Shown here one piece after another: positions 20,409 through 29,005 of a DNA stretch of 64,000 bases. A program made the position numbers and the translations under genes. The stretch covers positions 310,001 to 374,000 of the forward strand of contig NZ_QXDC01000003.1 of NCBI RefSeq assembly GCF_003550065.1, read 5' to 3'. The DNA comes from Hephaestia caeni (GTDB taxonomy: Bacteria > Pseudomonadota > Alphaproteobacteria > Sphingomonadales > Sphingomonadaceae). Position 1 is the stretch's first letter. Each line of letters starts with the position of its first letter. The notes below the pieces were generated by a model, which saw only the letters and a program-made list of their open reading frames with translations, had not been told where the DNA came from and ran no database searches.

Positions 20409-22224
20409 CCGAAAAATAGGTCACATAGTCCTCGTCGTGGAGGTACATGAACGGCCGCAGGCGCAACGTGCCTGCGGTCGCCTCCAGCGTCCATTGCGGC
20501 GGCCCGGACGACACCTGCTTGAGCGTGTCGAACGCACGGCGCGGGATCGCTCCCTGCGGACCGATCGCATGCAGCACCAGCGGCCCGCGCAGCAACGCGC
20601 ACAGGTTCGGATGCTCGGCGTCGATCGGCTGGAGCCGCACCGTCATCGGCAGCTCGATCACCACCCGATCGCCCTCGCGCCAGACACGATCGATCGTCGC
20701 AAAGCTCCCTGCATCGGCAGCGCCTGGAAAACGTTCGCCATTGACGCTGATCGTCGCGCCGCCTGTCGCCCAGCCCGGAACGCGCAGTTGCAGCGCGAAC
20801 CGCGTCGGGCGCGAGACCGACAGCGCCAGCGTCGATTGCGCGCCGACGGGATAATCGGTGCGCTGCTCGATCGCGACCTTCGCGCCCCCTTGCGTCCACG
20901 ACACGCGCGACGGCAGATAGAGGTTCACATAGACGCCATCGGCATCGTGCATATACGCGCTGATCGCATAATCGTTGACGACTTGCGGCAGCGTGCCCGC
21001 GCAACACGGCCATTTCGCGCCGTAATAAATCTTCTTGCCCGTGTGGAGCTTATAGTCCGAATAATAGAAGGCGCTGCCGTCGGCGAGCATCGGCATCGCG
21101 CCGAGCACGGTGTTGTAGAACACGCGCTCCATGCTGTCGCCGTAACGCGAATCCTTGGTGATGCGCAGCAGATAGCGGGTCAGCTTGAAGTGTGCGTAAG
21201 AGCCGCACACTGTCTCGAAGCTTGACTTGAAATTGCGGAACAGCGTCTCGGCCAGTTCGCCCGACCCCGGCTTGATGAAGAACTCGCCCGGCCCCCAGCC
21301 GCCCGACGCCCAGCTTTGCTCCTGAATCATGCGGAACGCGTTGGTGACGGCGGTCAGATATTTCTCGTCGCCGAGCGTCAGATACGCCTGCACGCCCGAA
21401 CACAAGGCGTTGACATGGCTATAGGCGTGCAGGCCCGGCAGCACATTCTGATCGGCGGCGAGCGGATCGAAGAAGCTGTCGTCCATCAGGAACTGCTCGC
21501 CGATCGCCTTGTAGCGCGCCTCGCCGCTGCGCTGCCAGGCGAGGAACTGGTTCTCGGGGATCGTATAGCTCTCGTCGTTGGTGCGCCGCATCTTGCGCGC
21601 GATCTGCTCCTCGCGCGTGAGCGCCTTTTCGGGAAGCCGCGGATGGACGAGATCGGTCACGCGGCTAAGCAACGGCCAGGCACCCCGATAGCCGGCGTGT
21701 TCGGCGGCATCGATGCACCCGCACGCCATCTTGTCGAAGAAATAGGCGCCTTCGCCCGCCGGCCCGGCGAGCATCCCCCCGTCACCCGCGACGGTGAGCG
21801 CATAGCCGTCGAGCAACCGGCCGACCTTGTCGCGCGCCGCCTTCGATCCGGTGGCTTTGGCATAACGCGCCAGCCCCGATACCCATTGGCCGAAAATGCC
21901 CCCGCCACCGCCGCCATGCGCGCCATCGTACCAACCGCCCATATCGAGTCCGGGCGCCGGCAACGTCGCCTGCTGACGGAACGTCTTGAGCAGATTATCT
22001 TCGGGCACCGTCTGGACGACCGCCATCGTCATCTCGCGCTGGGTGAGCGCAGGGCCGTCGAGCAAGGCGACCTGATCGTAATCGAACTCGCCGAGCGTGC
22101 GCACCCCGCCGGGGTGCAGATAGGGATCGCTACCGGGCTTGGCAGTCGCCGCGAGAGCGCCGGACCATGTGGGTGTCGTGGCGAGGGCGGATGCCCCCAT
22201 CAGCATGGTCCGGCGCGAAATCAT
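20401..22224 (-). CDS. Tat-exported GH127/GH146-type (DUF1680) glycoside hydrolase
   Basis: A 607-residue enzyme with a twin-arginine leader (SRRTMLMG at 3-10, cleavage near ALAA). The alpha/alpha barrel has GGWYDG, ENQFLAW, LHAYSHVNALCSGVQAY and the metal/cysteine region: Cys340 in FETVCGSYAHFKLTR and Cys407-Cys408 in KWPCCAGTLPQ, matching the zinc-cysteinate active site of beta-L-arabinofuranosidases of this clan. The Glu that normally precedes the first Cys by two residues is here three residues away (Glu337). It probably removes L-arabinofuranose or a related sugar from side chains. First in sequence after the DUF4038 gene, with an ATGA overlap. Confidence 0.8.
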   Translation of the reverse strand: MISRRTMLMGASALATTPTWSGALAATAKPGSDPYLHPGGVRTLGEFDYDQVALLDGPALTQREMTMAVVQTVPEDNLLKTFRQQATLPAPGLDMGGWYDGAHGGGGGGIFGQWVSGLARYAKATGSKAARDKVGRLLDGYALTVAGDGGMLAGPAGEGAYFFDKMACGCIDAAEHAGYRGAWPLLSRVTDLVHPRLPEKALTREEQIARKMRRTNDESYTIPENQFLAWQRSGEARYKAIGEQFLMDDSFFDPLAADQNVLPGLHAYSHVNALCSGVQAYLTLGDEKYLTAVTNAFRMIQEQSWASGGWGPGEFFIKPGSGELAETLFRNFKSSFETVCGSYAHFKLTRYLLRITKDSRYGDSMERVFYNTVLGAMPMLADGSAFYYSDYKLHTGKKIYYGAKWPCCAGTLPQVVNDYAISAYMHDADGVYVNLYLPSRVSWTQGGAKVAIEQRTDYPVGAQSTLALSVSRPTRFALQLRVPGWATGGATISVNGERFPGAADAGSFATIDRVWREGDRVVIELPMTVRLQPIDAEHPNLCALLRGPLVLHAIGPQGAIPRRAFDTLKQVSSGPPQWTLEATAGTLRLRPFMYLHDEDYVTYFSVT

Positions 22225-23633
22225 GGTGTCCTCCCTGTCGTACTGTCGTCGAGCAGCAATACCCAGTCGTTGCCGGGCGCCGGCGTGCCGGGCGGCACGA
22301 AGCGCCGCTCGCCGCGGTTGTCGAAATTTCCGATCGCCTGCGTCTCGCCGGTGCGCGGCGAATACCAGGCGGCGCGGACGCGCCTGCCCTCGATCGCGCC
22401 GAGCCGGACCCGGAACGGGCGGCCGGTATAGCTGTACGCCATCATGTAATCGCGCCCGCGCGTGGCGAGCACGCGGTCGTAACGGACCCCGTTATCGAGG
22501 ATCAGCGACTGATCGGGCACGCGCTCGAAATAGGGGCGCGACAACATCAGCCGCTTGAGATGCCGCATCTGGCCCGCGGCGGGGGCGTCGAGCGCTTCTT
22601 CCCAGCGCAACTCGGCGCCATAGGCCGGCTTGTCGCGGCCGGGCACGTACATCTGCATCACGCTGTTTTCGCCGTAGCTATGCCCCATCGCCCCGGCGAA
22701 CACCGCCCACCAGGCGTAGCGGCGCGCATCGGCAGCGCCCCAGCGCGGCTGGGTAGTGTCGTGCAGCCCGTGCGGGATGTTCTCGTAGGAAGGCTCGCCG
22801 TCGATCGTCGGCTTGGGCGGCGACAGTGCCAGATCCTCGGTGACGAAACGCCAATTGTCTTCGCTGCGCGCGCCCGGATCTTCCTGATCGTAGGTTCGGT
22901 GGCCCGATTGGAACATGTTGAAATCGAGCCACGGCGCGCGGTGGAAGGTCCACGACGAATCGGTGCGGCCGAACGGATGGAAGGTCATCAGGTGGCGCGG
23001 ATCGGCCGCCTTGATCGTGCGCCCCAGCGCCTGCCACGTCTCGGTATTCTCATTGCCGAGCGTATCGCCGCCGTTGAGCCAGACGATGTTCGACTTGTCG
23101 CCATAACGCTCGGCGAGGAAGCGGCCGTAGACCTCGGCGCTTGCGGGGTTGAGCTTGCCGCTCGAGGCAAGCGAGCCCCACGAGGGCACCAGCGCCAGAT
23201 AGAGGCCGTGCGCCGCTGCGCGATCGACCGCCCAGTCGAGATGATCCCAGAAATCATATTCGCCCGGCCGCGCCGGATCGCGCCCCGGGGTGACGTGCGG
23301 ATGCGCCGGATCGCCGCCATCGAGTGCGGGCGCGCCGTAACGGCTCGTCATTTCCGGCGAATGCAGCACCATCACCTGGATGACGTTGAAACCCTGCGCC
23401 GCGCGCTTGGCCAGATAATGTTCGGTTTCCTCACGGTTCAGCCGCGAAAGCATCAGCCAGCCGGTATCGCCGAGCCAGAAGAACGGCTTGCCGTCCGCGC
23501 GCAGATATCGTCCTTCGGCGGACACGCTCAGCCACGGCAAGGTTTCAGGTGCAGGCGCGGGCGCCGCTGCTGTCGCCACCGGCATCGCGAGCAGCGCCGC
23601 GGCGAAACCGAGCTTGCGCAACACCCGCCTCAC
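22221..23633 (-). CDS. Secreted DUF4038/apiosidase-like glycoside hydrolase
   Basis: A 470-residue protein with a Sec signal peptide (1-24, MRRVLRKLGFAAALLAMPV). The TIM barrel of the DUF4038 (GH140-like) family follows: GKPFFWLGDTGWLMLSRLNREE, GFNVIQVMVLH, YLALVPSWGS, YGDKSNIVWLNGGD, and TIDGEPSYEN with a probable catalytic Glu; the C-terminal beta domain (VLATRGRDYMMAYSYTGRPF) is the usual partner. Start is GTG at 23633 overlapping the preceding stop (GTGA). Characterised relatives cleave apiose, arabinose or rhamnogalacturonan side chains; the exact bond here is unknown. Confidence 0.8.
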   Translation of the reverse strand: MRRVLRKLGFAAALLAMPVATAAAPAPAPETLPWLSVSAEGRYLRADGKPFFWLGDTGWLMLSRLNREETEHYLAKRAAQGFNVIQVMVLHSPEMTSRYGAPALDGGDPAHPHVTPGRDPARPGEYDFWDHLDWAVDRAAAHGLYLALVPSWGSLASSGKLNPASAEVYGRFLAERYGDKSNIVWLNGGDTLGNENTETWQALGRTIKAADPRHLMTFHPFGRTDSSWTFHRAPWLDFNMFQSGHRTYDQEDPGARSEDNWRFVTEDLALSPPKPTIDGEPSYENIPHGLHDTTQPRWGAADARRYAWWAVFAGAMGHSYGENSVMQMYVPGRDKPAYGAELRWEEALDAPAAGQMRHLKRLMLSRPYFERVPDQSLILDNGVRYDRVLATRGRDYMMAYSYTGRPFRVRLGAIEGRRVRAAWYSPRTGETQAIGNFDNRGERRFVPPGTPAPGNDWVLLLDDSTTGRTP

Positions 23634-24745
23634 CACGGAACCGACCGCGCGACGGCGACGCCGCGGACCTCGTCGGGATATTGGCCCGCCACCGCGGCAT
23701 AGAAATGGTAGAGCGCGCCGTCGTGCCAGATCACCGACGGCTTGTGCGCGTGGGTTTCGTCGATGCTGCCGGGTTCGCCGCGATCGATCATCGGCTCGGC
23801 GACTTTCTCGAAACGAAAGGGATCGCGGCCGATCGCCAGCAGGTCGCGCGCACCGCGCCGCGACGTATAGCCGTAATAATACATCACCCACAGGCCGTTG
23901 TGGCGCATCACACAGGGGTTGGCCACGAACCGCGCGTCGTTCGATCCGGGTTCGCCGACCTTGAGGATCGGATTGCCGGGGTGGCGCCGCCACGTCTTGA
24001 GATCGCGCGAGGTCGCGACACCGATCTGCTCGAGCCAGGGGGTGTCGTGATTCTTGGCGTTGTAGAACAGATAATAGATGCCGCCGTCGCGGATCAGATA
24101 CGAGCGATAGAGCCCGGCTTGCTCCCATTCGGCGCCGTCCTCGGGCCGCAGGATCGGCGTGTCGTCGCGATGCCAGCGGATCAGGTCGTCGCTCCAGGCG
24201 AGGCCGATCACCGCCGGCCCTTCCTCCATGCCCGGCCGCGGATAGGCGTTCCAGCTCGCCAGATAGCGCCCGCCGACCTTGATCGGCCGGCCTTTGGCGT
24301 GGAGATCGGGTTCGCGCAGGATCGACGACATCGCCACATTGTAGCGCGTGATCGGCGACGACAGGTCGCGCCCGAGCGCGATACCGCGCTTGCGCCAGTT
24401 GAGGAGATCGTCGGATTCGGCCAGGCCAGTCTGATAGCCGACTCCGTCGAAGCCGTAATAATACATGTAGAAGCGATCAGGCCCGCGGATCACCAGCGGC
24501 GCATCCACGAATTTCGAATCGAACGCCGCGGGATCGTCGGACCGGGTCACGATGAGCCGATCCAATTTGTAGGGCGTGCGATAAGGGGCGATGTCGAACG
24601 GCGCGGGTCGCGCCAGCGCCGGAACGGCGGCCAACCCGCCCCCTGACGCCAACCCGGCGAGCATCCCGCGCCGGGAGATAAAAAAATCCCCCACGGCCGA
24701 AGCCGCGGGGGAGGGGTGGAGGAGCTTAAAAGGCGAAGCGGACAC
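23630..24745 (-). CDS. Beta-propeller glycosidase-like protein (GH43/GH117-like), Tat leader
   Basis: A 371-residue predicted five-bladed propeller with repeated blade motifs: FVDAPLVIRGPDRFYMYYYGFD, TGLAESDDLLNWRKRG, IGLAWSDDLIRWHRDD, GIYYLFYNAKN, GVATSRDLKTWRRHPGNP, LWVMYYYGYTSRRG. Such folds hydrolyse arabinosides, galactosides and similar linkages; the subfamily is not clear. The Tat motif ISRRGMLAG lies about residues 23-31 from the GTG at 24745, which has AGGTG 4 nt upstream. Later starts (GTG 24694, ATG 24664) are possible, and a strong terminator hairpin lies inside the first 25 codons, so the start is uncertain. Confidence 0.7.
   Translation of the reverse strand: MSASPFKLLHPSPAASAVGDFFISRRGMLAGLASGGGLAAVPALARPAPFDIAPYRTPYKLDRLIVTRSDDPAAFDSKFVDAPLVIRGPDRFYMYYYGFDGVGYQTGLAESDDLLNWRKRGIALGRDLSSPITRYNVAMSSILREPDLHAKGRPIKVGGRYLASWNAYPRPGMEEGPAVIGLAWSDDLIRWHRDDTPILRPEDGAEWEQAGLYRSYLIRDGGIYYLFYNAKNHDTPWLEQIGVATSRDLKTWRRHPGNPILKVGEPGSNDARFVANPCVMRHNGLWVMYYYGYTSRRGARDLLAIGRDPFRFEKVAEPMIDRGEPGSIDETHAHKPSVIWHDGALYHFYAAVAGQYPDEVRGVAVARSVPW
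24679..24711 (-). terminator. Rho-independent terminator after the TonB receptor gene, inside the 5' end of the next gene
   Basis: On the minus strand CCCCCGCGGC-TTCG-GCCGTGGGGG forms a 10-bp GC stem with a stable TTCG tetraloop (one G-T pair), followed directly by ATTTTTTTA. The hairpin occupies 24688-24711 and the T-tract 24679-24687. It lies about 104 nt after the receptor stop at 24815 and before or within the start of the glycosidase operon, so it should end or attenuate receptor transcripts. Confidence 0.85.
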
Positions 24746-24814
24746 GGGTCACCTGCATATCGTCGAAACACTGGCGGGCGGCCATTTTACGTACCGCCGC
24801 CCGCCGCGTTCGGA

Positions 24815-27397
24815 TCACAGCTTGAAGCGGATGCCGGCCATGATCTGGCGGTCATCGATCGAGCGGCCGTTGGGCCGTGTCGGCGAGCCGTAATAGGTGA
24901 ACTCACGCCGTTGCAGCAGGTTGCTGCCCTCGAGCGTCACCGTGATCTGCTTGGTGATGTCATAGCCGATCGACGCGTCGAGCCAGCCATAGCCCTTGGC
25001 ATAAACCGGCAGGAGTTCCGGCGGCACGCCCGCCCCGTGGCTCAGCCCGTAGATGCCGCTGAGATACTTCGACCGATAATTGTACGCGACGCGCGCCGAC
25101 AGCCCGCCCTTCTCGTACAAGCCGGCGACGTTGAAGCTGCTCTTGGACAGATTGGGCAGCGGCGTCAGCTCGGTCGGGATGATGGCCGGAGTCGAGCTGT
25201 CGACATAGGTGTAGTTCGCCTGGATGCCGAAACCGTCGAACGGCCCGGGCAGGAAATCGAAGAAGGTCTGGCCGCCGATTTCGACGCCCTTGATCTCCCC
25301 GCTCCGCCCGTTGGTCGGCTGCGTGATGACATATTCGATGCCGTCGATCGTCTGCGTATTGCCGTTGGTGAAGATGAAGCCCTTCACCTTGCGATAGAAG
25401 CCCGCGAGATAGAGCGAGCCCGTGCGCGAGAAATAATATTCGAGCGAGGCATCGAAGGCATCGGCGCGCAGCGGCTTCAGGTTGGGGTTGCCGCCCGAAC
25501 CCTGGCCCTGCGCCGGCACCAGCGTCAGCGCCGGCGACAACTGGCTGAAGTTCGGCCGCGTCAGCGACTGCGACGCCGCGAGGCGAAGCTGGAGCCGATC
25601 GGTGAAGTGCACGCGCAAGTTAGCGCTCGGCAACGCGCTGACATAGCTCGAATCCCAGAACGCGGGTTCAACCACGCCGTTGACCGCCTGATTGCCGTCA
25701 ATGCTCAGCTTGGTCTTGATCACCCGGACGCCGATATTACCGTCGATCGGAATCGCACCGCTGGTGCCGAAATCGAGCCGGGCATAACCGCCCAGCGTTT
25801 CTTCGGACATGTTGTAGACCGACTTCGGATCGACCGCCGGCTTGTTGGTCAGCCCAATCGTCTGGCGCACATTCTCCCAATCGGCGGCATTGCCGAGATT
25901 GGAGGTGATCGCGGTCAGATAATCATGCTCGAGGCGCGACGTCCCGTCGAAATAGTCCTTGAAGGGCATCGATTCGAACAACCCCGCGAACGCCGCGGCC
26001 GAGGTCGTCGTCGCCGGCCCCTGATAGAAGCGGATCGGCACGAACGACGTGCTGAGCTTCTGATAGCGGAAGCCCGCCTTGAAGGCCGTCAGGAAAGAAT
26101 TGTCGATCTTGAAATCGCCGTCGATCCGCCCGGCGTAGGAATCGCCCTTATAGTGGTTCTCGCTGCGCGTCAGCGGGCCGATATTGTAATTGTTGATATC
26201 GCTCAGATCGATACCGTCGACCAGCGCCGAGGGCACCTTGCCGCTCGTATCGATCGTCAGCCGCGGCAGCACCGTGGCGAGATCGAGTTCCGAGTAATAG
26301 AGTTCGTTGGTCGATTTCTGATAGGTGAACTCGCTCGAAATCGACGATTCGCCGAAGAATTGCTTGGCGCCGATCGTATATTGCTGGTTCTTGTCGTAGG
26401 TGTCGCGCTGGACGCCGTACGTGGTAATCGGAACGTCGAGGAACGTGCCCGACTTGAAGTCGCTCGTCCCCTCATAGAGCGTCACCGTGTCGGGATCGAC
26501 AGCGCGCCCGTTGGTCGGGTTGTTGAGCCCGCGCTGCTGCTGGAGCGAGCGGAATTCCTGATAGCCCGCCTCGGCGAAGATCTCGAGATCGGGGTTCGGC
26601 TTCCACTGGAACGCGCCTTGAAGGCCGATGCGGCGGCGCTTGCCGTTGATGAGCGGCTCGTAATCGCCGTTGGGCGTGTAGATCTGCTGCCCCGGAATGA
26701 TATCGCTGCGCAACGACGGCGCACCGTTCGAGATGACGTCGGAACGGAACGACCGCTCCTGGTAGGAACCGCTCAGCAGCAGCCCCATCTCGCCGCCGCC
26801 GACATTCCACCGGTCGCTGACCAGCGCGGAGACCAGCGGATCGATCTTGTCCGCGAGCGTCTCGTAGCGGCCGCGCACGCTGCCGCTGAGTTCGAACCCG
26901 TCGAAATCGAGCGGCTTGCGCGTGCGCAGGTCGATCACGCCGCCGATGCCCCCTTCGATCAGATCGGCAGTCGGCGTCTTGTAGACATCGACGCCACCGA
27001 GCAGTTCGGACGGAAAATCCTGGAGATTATAGCCGCGACCGCCGCCGGCGGTGAAAATGTCGCGCCCGTTGATCGTGGTGAGAACCTGCGTGAGCCCACG
27101 GATCGCCACCGAGCCGCCTTCGCCACGGTCGCGCGAAATCTGGATGCCCGAAATGCGCTGCAACGCTTCGGTCGTGTTGCTGTCGGGCAGCTTGCCGATA
27201 TCGTCGGCGACGATCGAGTCGACAATCGCGTCGGCGGTGCGCTTGCGCTCCTGCGCCGATTCCAGGCTGGCGCGGATACCGGTGACGACGATGCTGTCGT
27301 CGGCCGAAGCGGCATCCTGGGCGTGCGCCGTTGCGGACATGCCGCCGATGATGGCCAGAGTCGCGGCGCCGGTCAGGGCGCGTGTAATCACTCTCAT
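24815..27397 (-). CDS. TonB-dependent outer-membrane receptor (CirA-like)
   Basis: An 860-residue receptor with a signal peptide (MRVITRALTGAATLAIIGG to AHAQ). The plug domain shows IVVTGIRASLESAQERKR, ADAIVDSIVADDIGKLPDSNTTEALQRISGI, GGSVAIRGL and GGVDVYKTPTADLIEGGIGGVIDL; a 22-strand-type barrel follows and ends IMAGIRFKL. It would import an oligosaccharide, by context a rhamnose-containing product of the glycosidases downstream. ATG 27397 has GGGGAGG 6 nt upstream. The longer frame from 27430 lacks this spacing. A terminator at 24679 separates it partly from the glycosidase genes. Confidence 0.9.
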   Translation of the reverse strand: MRVITRALTGAATLAIIGGMSATAHAQDAASADDSIVVTGIRASLESAQERKRTADAIVDSIVADDIGKLPDSNTTEALQRISGIQISRDRGEGGSVAIRGLTQVLTTINGRDIFTAGGGRGYNLQDFPSELLGGVDVYKTPTADLIEGGIGGVIDLRTRKPLDFDGFELSGSVRGRYETLADKIDPLVSALVSDRWNVGGGEMGLLLSGSYQERSFRSDVISNGAPSLRSDIIPGQQIYTPNGDYEPLINGKRRRIGLQGAFQWKPNPDLEIFAEAGYQEFRSLQQQRGLNNPTNGRAVDPDTVTLYEGTSDFKSGTFLDVPITTYGVQRDTYDKNQQYTIGAKQFFGESSISSEFTYQKSTNELYYSELDLATVLPRLTIDTSGKVPSALVDGIDLSDINNYNIGPLTRSENHYKGDSYAGRIDGDFKIDNSFLTAFKAGFRYQKLSTSFVPIRFYQGPATTTSAAAFAGLFESMPFKDYFDGTSRLEHDYLTAITSNLGNAADWENVRQTIGLTNKPAVDPKSVYNMSEETLGGYARLDFGTSGAIPIDGNIGVRVIKTKLSIDGNQAVNGVVEPAFWDSSYVSALPSANLRVHFTDRLQLRLAASQSLTRPNFSQLSPALTLVPAQGQGSGGNPNLKPLRADAFDASLEYYFSRTGSLYLAGFYRKVKGFIFTNGNTQTIDGIEYVITQPTNGRSGEIKGVEIGGQTFFDFLPGPFDGFGIQANYTYVDSSTPAIIPTELTPLPNLSKSSFNVAGLYEKGGLSARVAYNYRSKYLSGIYGLSHGAGVPPELLPVYAKGYGWLDASIGYDITKQITVTLEGSNLLQRREFTYYGSPTRPNGRSIDDRQIMAGIRFKL

Positions 27398-27697
27398 TTT
27401 CAACCTCCCCACACGAGAACACTTTGTCATCTGTATATAATACTATTTTAGACGATCAAGCCCATTCGTATCGTGCATGCCGCCGGTACGCCGCGGAAAA
27501 CTGCGGGATGTGGGCTTAAGTGACGAGAGACAGAGGAAATCCTGCACGCCACCCGACGCACATTTTTGTCATCCGATCGTCATCGAGGCGGGGCTGAAAG
27601 CGGAAATCGAGCCCCTCACCACCACGCGCGGGAGGTGTTTGCAGACCTCGTGGACGGGGTTCCAGCCGATACGGCCGCCGCGATCACGAGCGCGTGC
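27398..27697 (-). promoter_or_regulatory. Intergenic region with candidate TonB-receptor promoter
   Basis: No gene is supported in these 300 bases. Near the receptor, TTGATC (27454-27459 on minus), a 16-nt AT-rich spacer and TATACA (27432-27437) make a plausible promoter about 35 nt ahead of the ATG. It contains TATTATATAC, also found in the rhmD promoter. The part nearer 27697 is the 3' flank of the crotonase gene; I see no clear terminator there, and the open frame at 27477-27755 has no ribosome site or recognisable product. Confidence 0.45.
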
Positions 27698-28492
27698 CTA
27701 CCGTCCTTCGAAGCGGGGCGCGCGCCGATCGAGAAAGGCGGCGACGCCTTCGTGATGGTCGTCGGTCGCCGCGCACCGCGCCGCGGCCGCGGCCTCGTGC
27801 AGCAATTGCTCTTCGAGCGAGGCGGCATGCGCACCGCGGACCAGGCGCTTGGCGAGGCCCAGCCCGACGGTGGCGCCGGCCGCGAGGCAGCGCGCGATCG
27901 CCTCGCTTTCGTCCGCAAGATCGGCGCGCGGAACGATTCTGGTCACCAGCCCGATGTCGGCGGCGCGGCGCGCGTCGATACGCTCGCCCAGCAGCATCAA
28001 TTCGAGCGCGCGCCGTTCGCCGACCAGCCGCGGCAGATGAAAGGTGGCACCGCAATCGCCCGCCAGCCCGATGCGCGTGAACGCGAGCGCGACATAGGCG
28101 TCGTCGGCCGCGATCGCGATATCGGCCGCCATCATGATGCTCGCGCCCATGCCCGCCACCGCGCCCTGCACCGCCGCGACGACGGGCTTGGGCATACGCA
28201 CCAGCCGGAGGATCGCGAGATGGACGTCAAGCGCGCGCGCCTCCGCGCCGCGGCGATGCGCATCGGGGTCGTGCTCCATCCGCTCACGGAACTCGCGCAG
28301 ATCGCCCCCCGCCATGAAATGAGCGCCCGCGCCCCGGATCAGCACCGCGCGCACGGCGTCATCGGTTTCGGCCCGATAGGTCGCCTCGATCAGAAGCGCG
28401 CGCATCGCGGGCGAGGTCGCGTTCATCTGATCGGGCCGGTTGAGCGTGATGATCGCGAGACCATCCTCCACCTCGTACAGGAGCGGCGCCAT
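27698..28492 (-). CDS. Enoyl-CoA hydratase/isomerase family protein (PaaG-like)
   Basis: A 264-residue crotonase-fold enzyme. The oxyanion-hole segments are AHFMAGGDLREF and GAVAGMGASIMMAADIAIA. The two Glu residues of classical hydratases are replaced (Ser and Arg), while AGDCGAT keeps the Asp used by PaaG-type enoyl-CoA isomerases, so isomerisation rather than hydration is likely. ATG 28492 is chosen over 28558 because AAAGGAG sits just upstream. It is divergent from the MaoC/dehydrogenase pair and shares with them a promoter region containing the 24-bp operator at 28528. Confidence 0.82.
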   Translation of the reverse strand: MAPLLYEVEDGLAIITLNRPDQMNATSPAMRALLIEATYRAETDDAVRAVLIRGAGAHFMAGGDLREFRERMEHDPDAHRRGAEARALDVHLAILRLVRMPKPVVAAVQGAVAGMGASIMMAADIAIAADDAYVALAFTRIGLAGDCGATFHLPRLVGERRALELMLLGERIDARRAADIGLVTRIVPRADLADESEAIARCLAAGATVGLGLAKRLVRGAHAASLEEQLLHEAAAAARCAATDDHHEGVAAFLDRRAPRFEGR

Positions 28493-28527
28493 CCTCTCTC
28501 CTTTCTTCACTCCGAATCGACTTGACG

Positions 28528-28551
28528 AGATAGTACGTATGCGTACGATAT
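28528..28551. promoter_or_regulatory. Operator, copy 1 (probable MarR site)
   Basis: The core ATAGTACG-TATG-CGTACGAT is an 8-bp inverted repeat with one mismatch. Extended with flanking bases, 22 of 24 positions are identical to the inverted copy at 31848-31871. It overlaps a TTGACG -35 box (28523-28528) facing the MaoC gene and lies 36-59 nt from the divergent crotonase start, so binding would block both promoters. The MarR regulator at 31287 is the natural candidate to bind it. Confidence 0.7.
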
Positions 28552-28591
28552 AGATCAAGCTTCACGGCCAATGGCGCAACGAGGATCGGGG

Positions 28592-29005
28592 ATGGATTTC
28601 GACACGCTCGACGTGGGTCAGTCACATCGCCACGCGCTCACCCGCACGCTGACCGAGACCGACAACCTCCTCGCCTCGGCGCTCATCATGAGCGGCGAGC
28701 CGCTCCAGCTCGATGCCGTCTTCGCCGCCCGGCACGCGCCGTCGGGCGAACGGCTCTTCAACAGCGTCTTCACGCTGGGGCTGATGATCGGCATCAGCGA
28801 CCGCGATTTCGCTCCGCTCGCGCCGAACGAAGGCATCGAGGAAGCGGTGTTTCCGCATCCGGCGCGGATCGGCGACACCATCCGCGTGGAAAGCGAGGTG
28901 GTGGCGCTCGATCGCGACACGCGCAGCGTGCGGCTGCGCCACCGCGCGCTGACGGCGCAGGACACCTGTATCGGCATCGCAACGCGGGAGCTACGCCTGC
29001 CATGA
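28592..29005 (+). CDS. MaoC-like hydratase with Gln at the catalytic His position
   Basis: A 137-residue hot-dog protein of the mesaconyl-CoA hydratase-like group: HALTRTLTETDNLLASAL, FNSVFTLGLMIGI and FPHPARIGDTIRVESEV. The paralogue at 54751 has MNTQLLHLD where this one has MSGEPLQLD, so the catalytic His is a Gln here. It may use another residue or act as a binding subunit. ATG 28592 has GAGG 8 nt upstream; the earlier ATG at 28571 lacks one. It overlaps the acyl-CoA dehydrogenase gene by ATGA. Confidence 0.78.
   Translation: MDFDTLDVGQSHRHALTRTLTETDNLLASALIMSGEPLQLDAVFAARHAPSGERLFNSVFTLGLMIGISDRDFAPLAPNEGIEEAVFPHPARIGDTIRVESEVVALDRDTRSVRLRHRALTAQDTCIGIATRELRLP

Noticed and set aside
24716..27451. 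911-codon open frame on plus, opposite the TonB receptor
   Set aside because: The minus frame has a signal peptide, plug and barrel motifs; the plus frame is a composition artefact.
27477..27755. Small open frame in the gap before the crotonase gene
   Set aside because: No ribosome site, no recognisable product, and it runs into the crotonase gene on the opposite strand.
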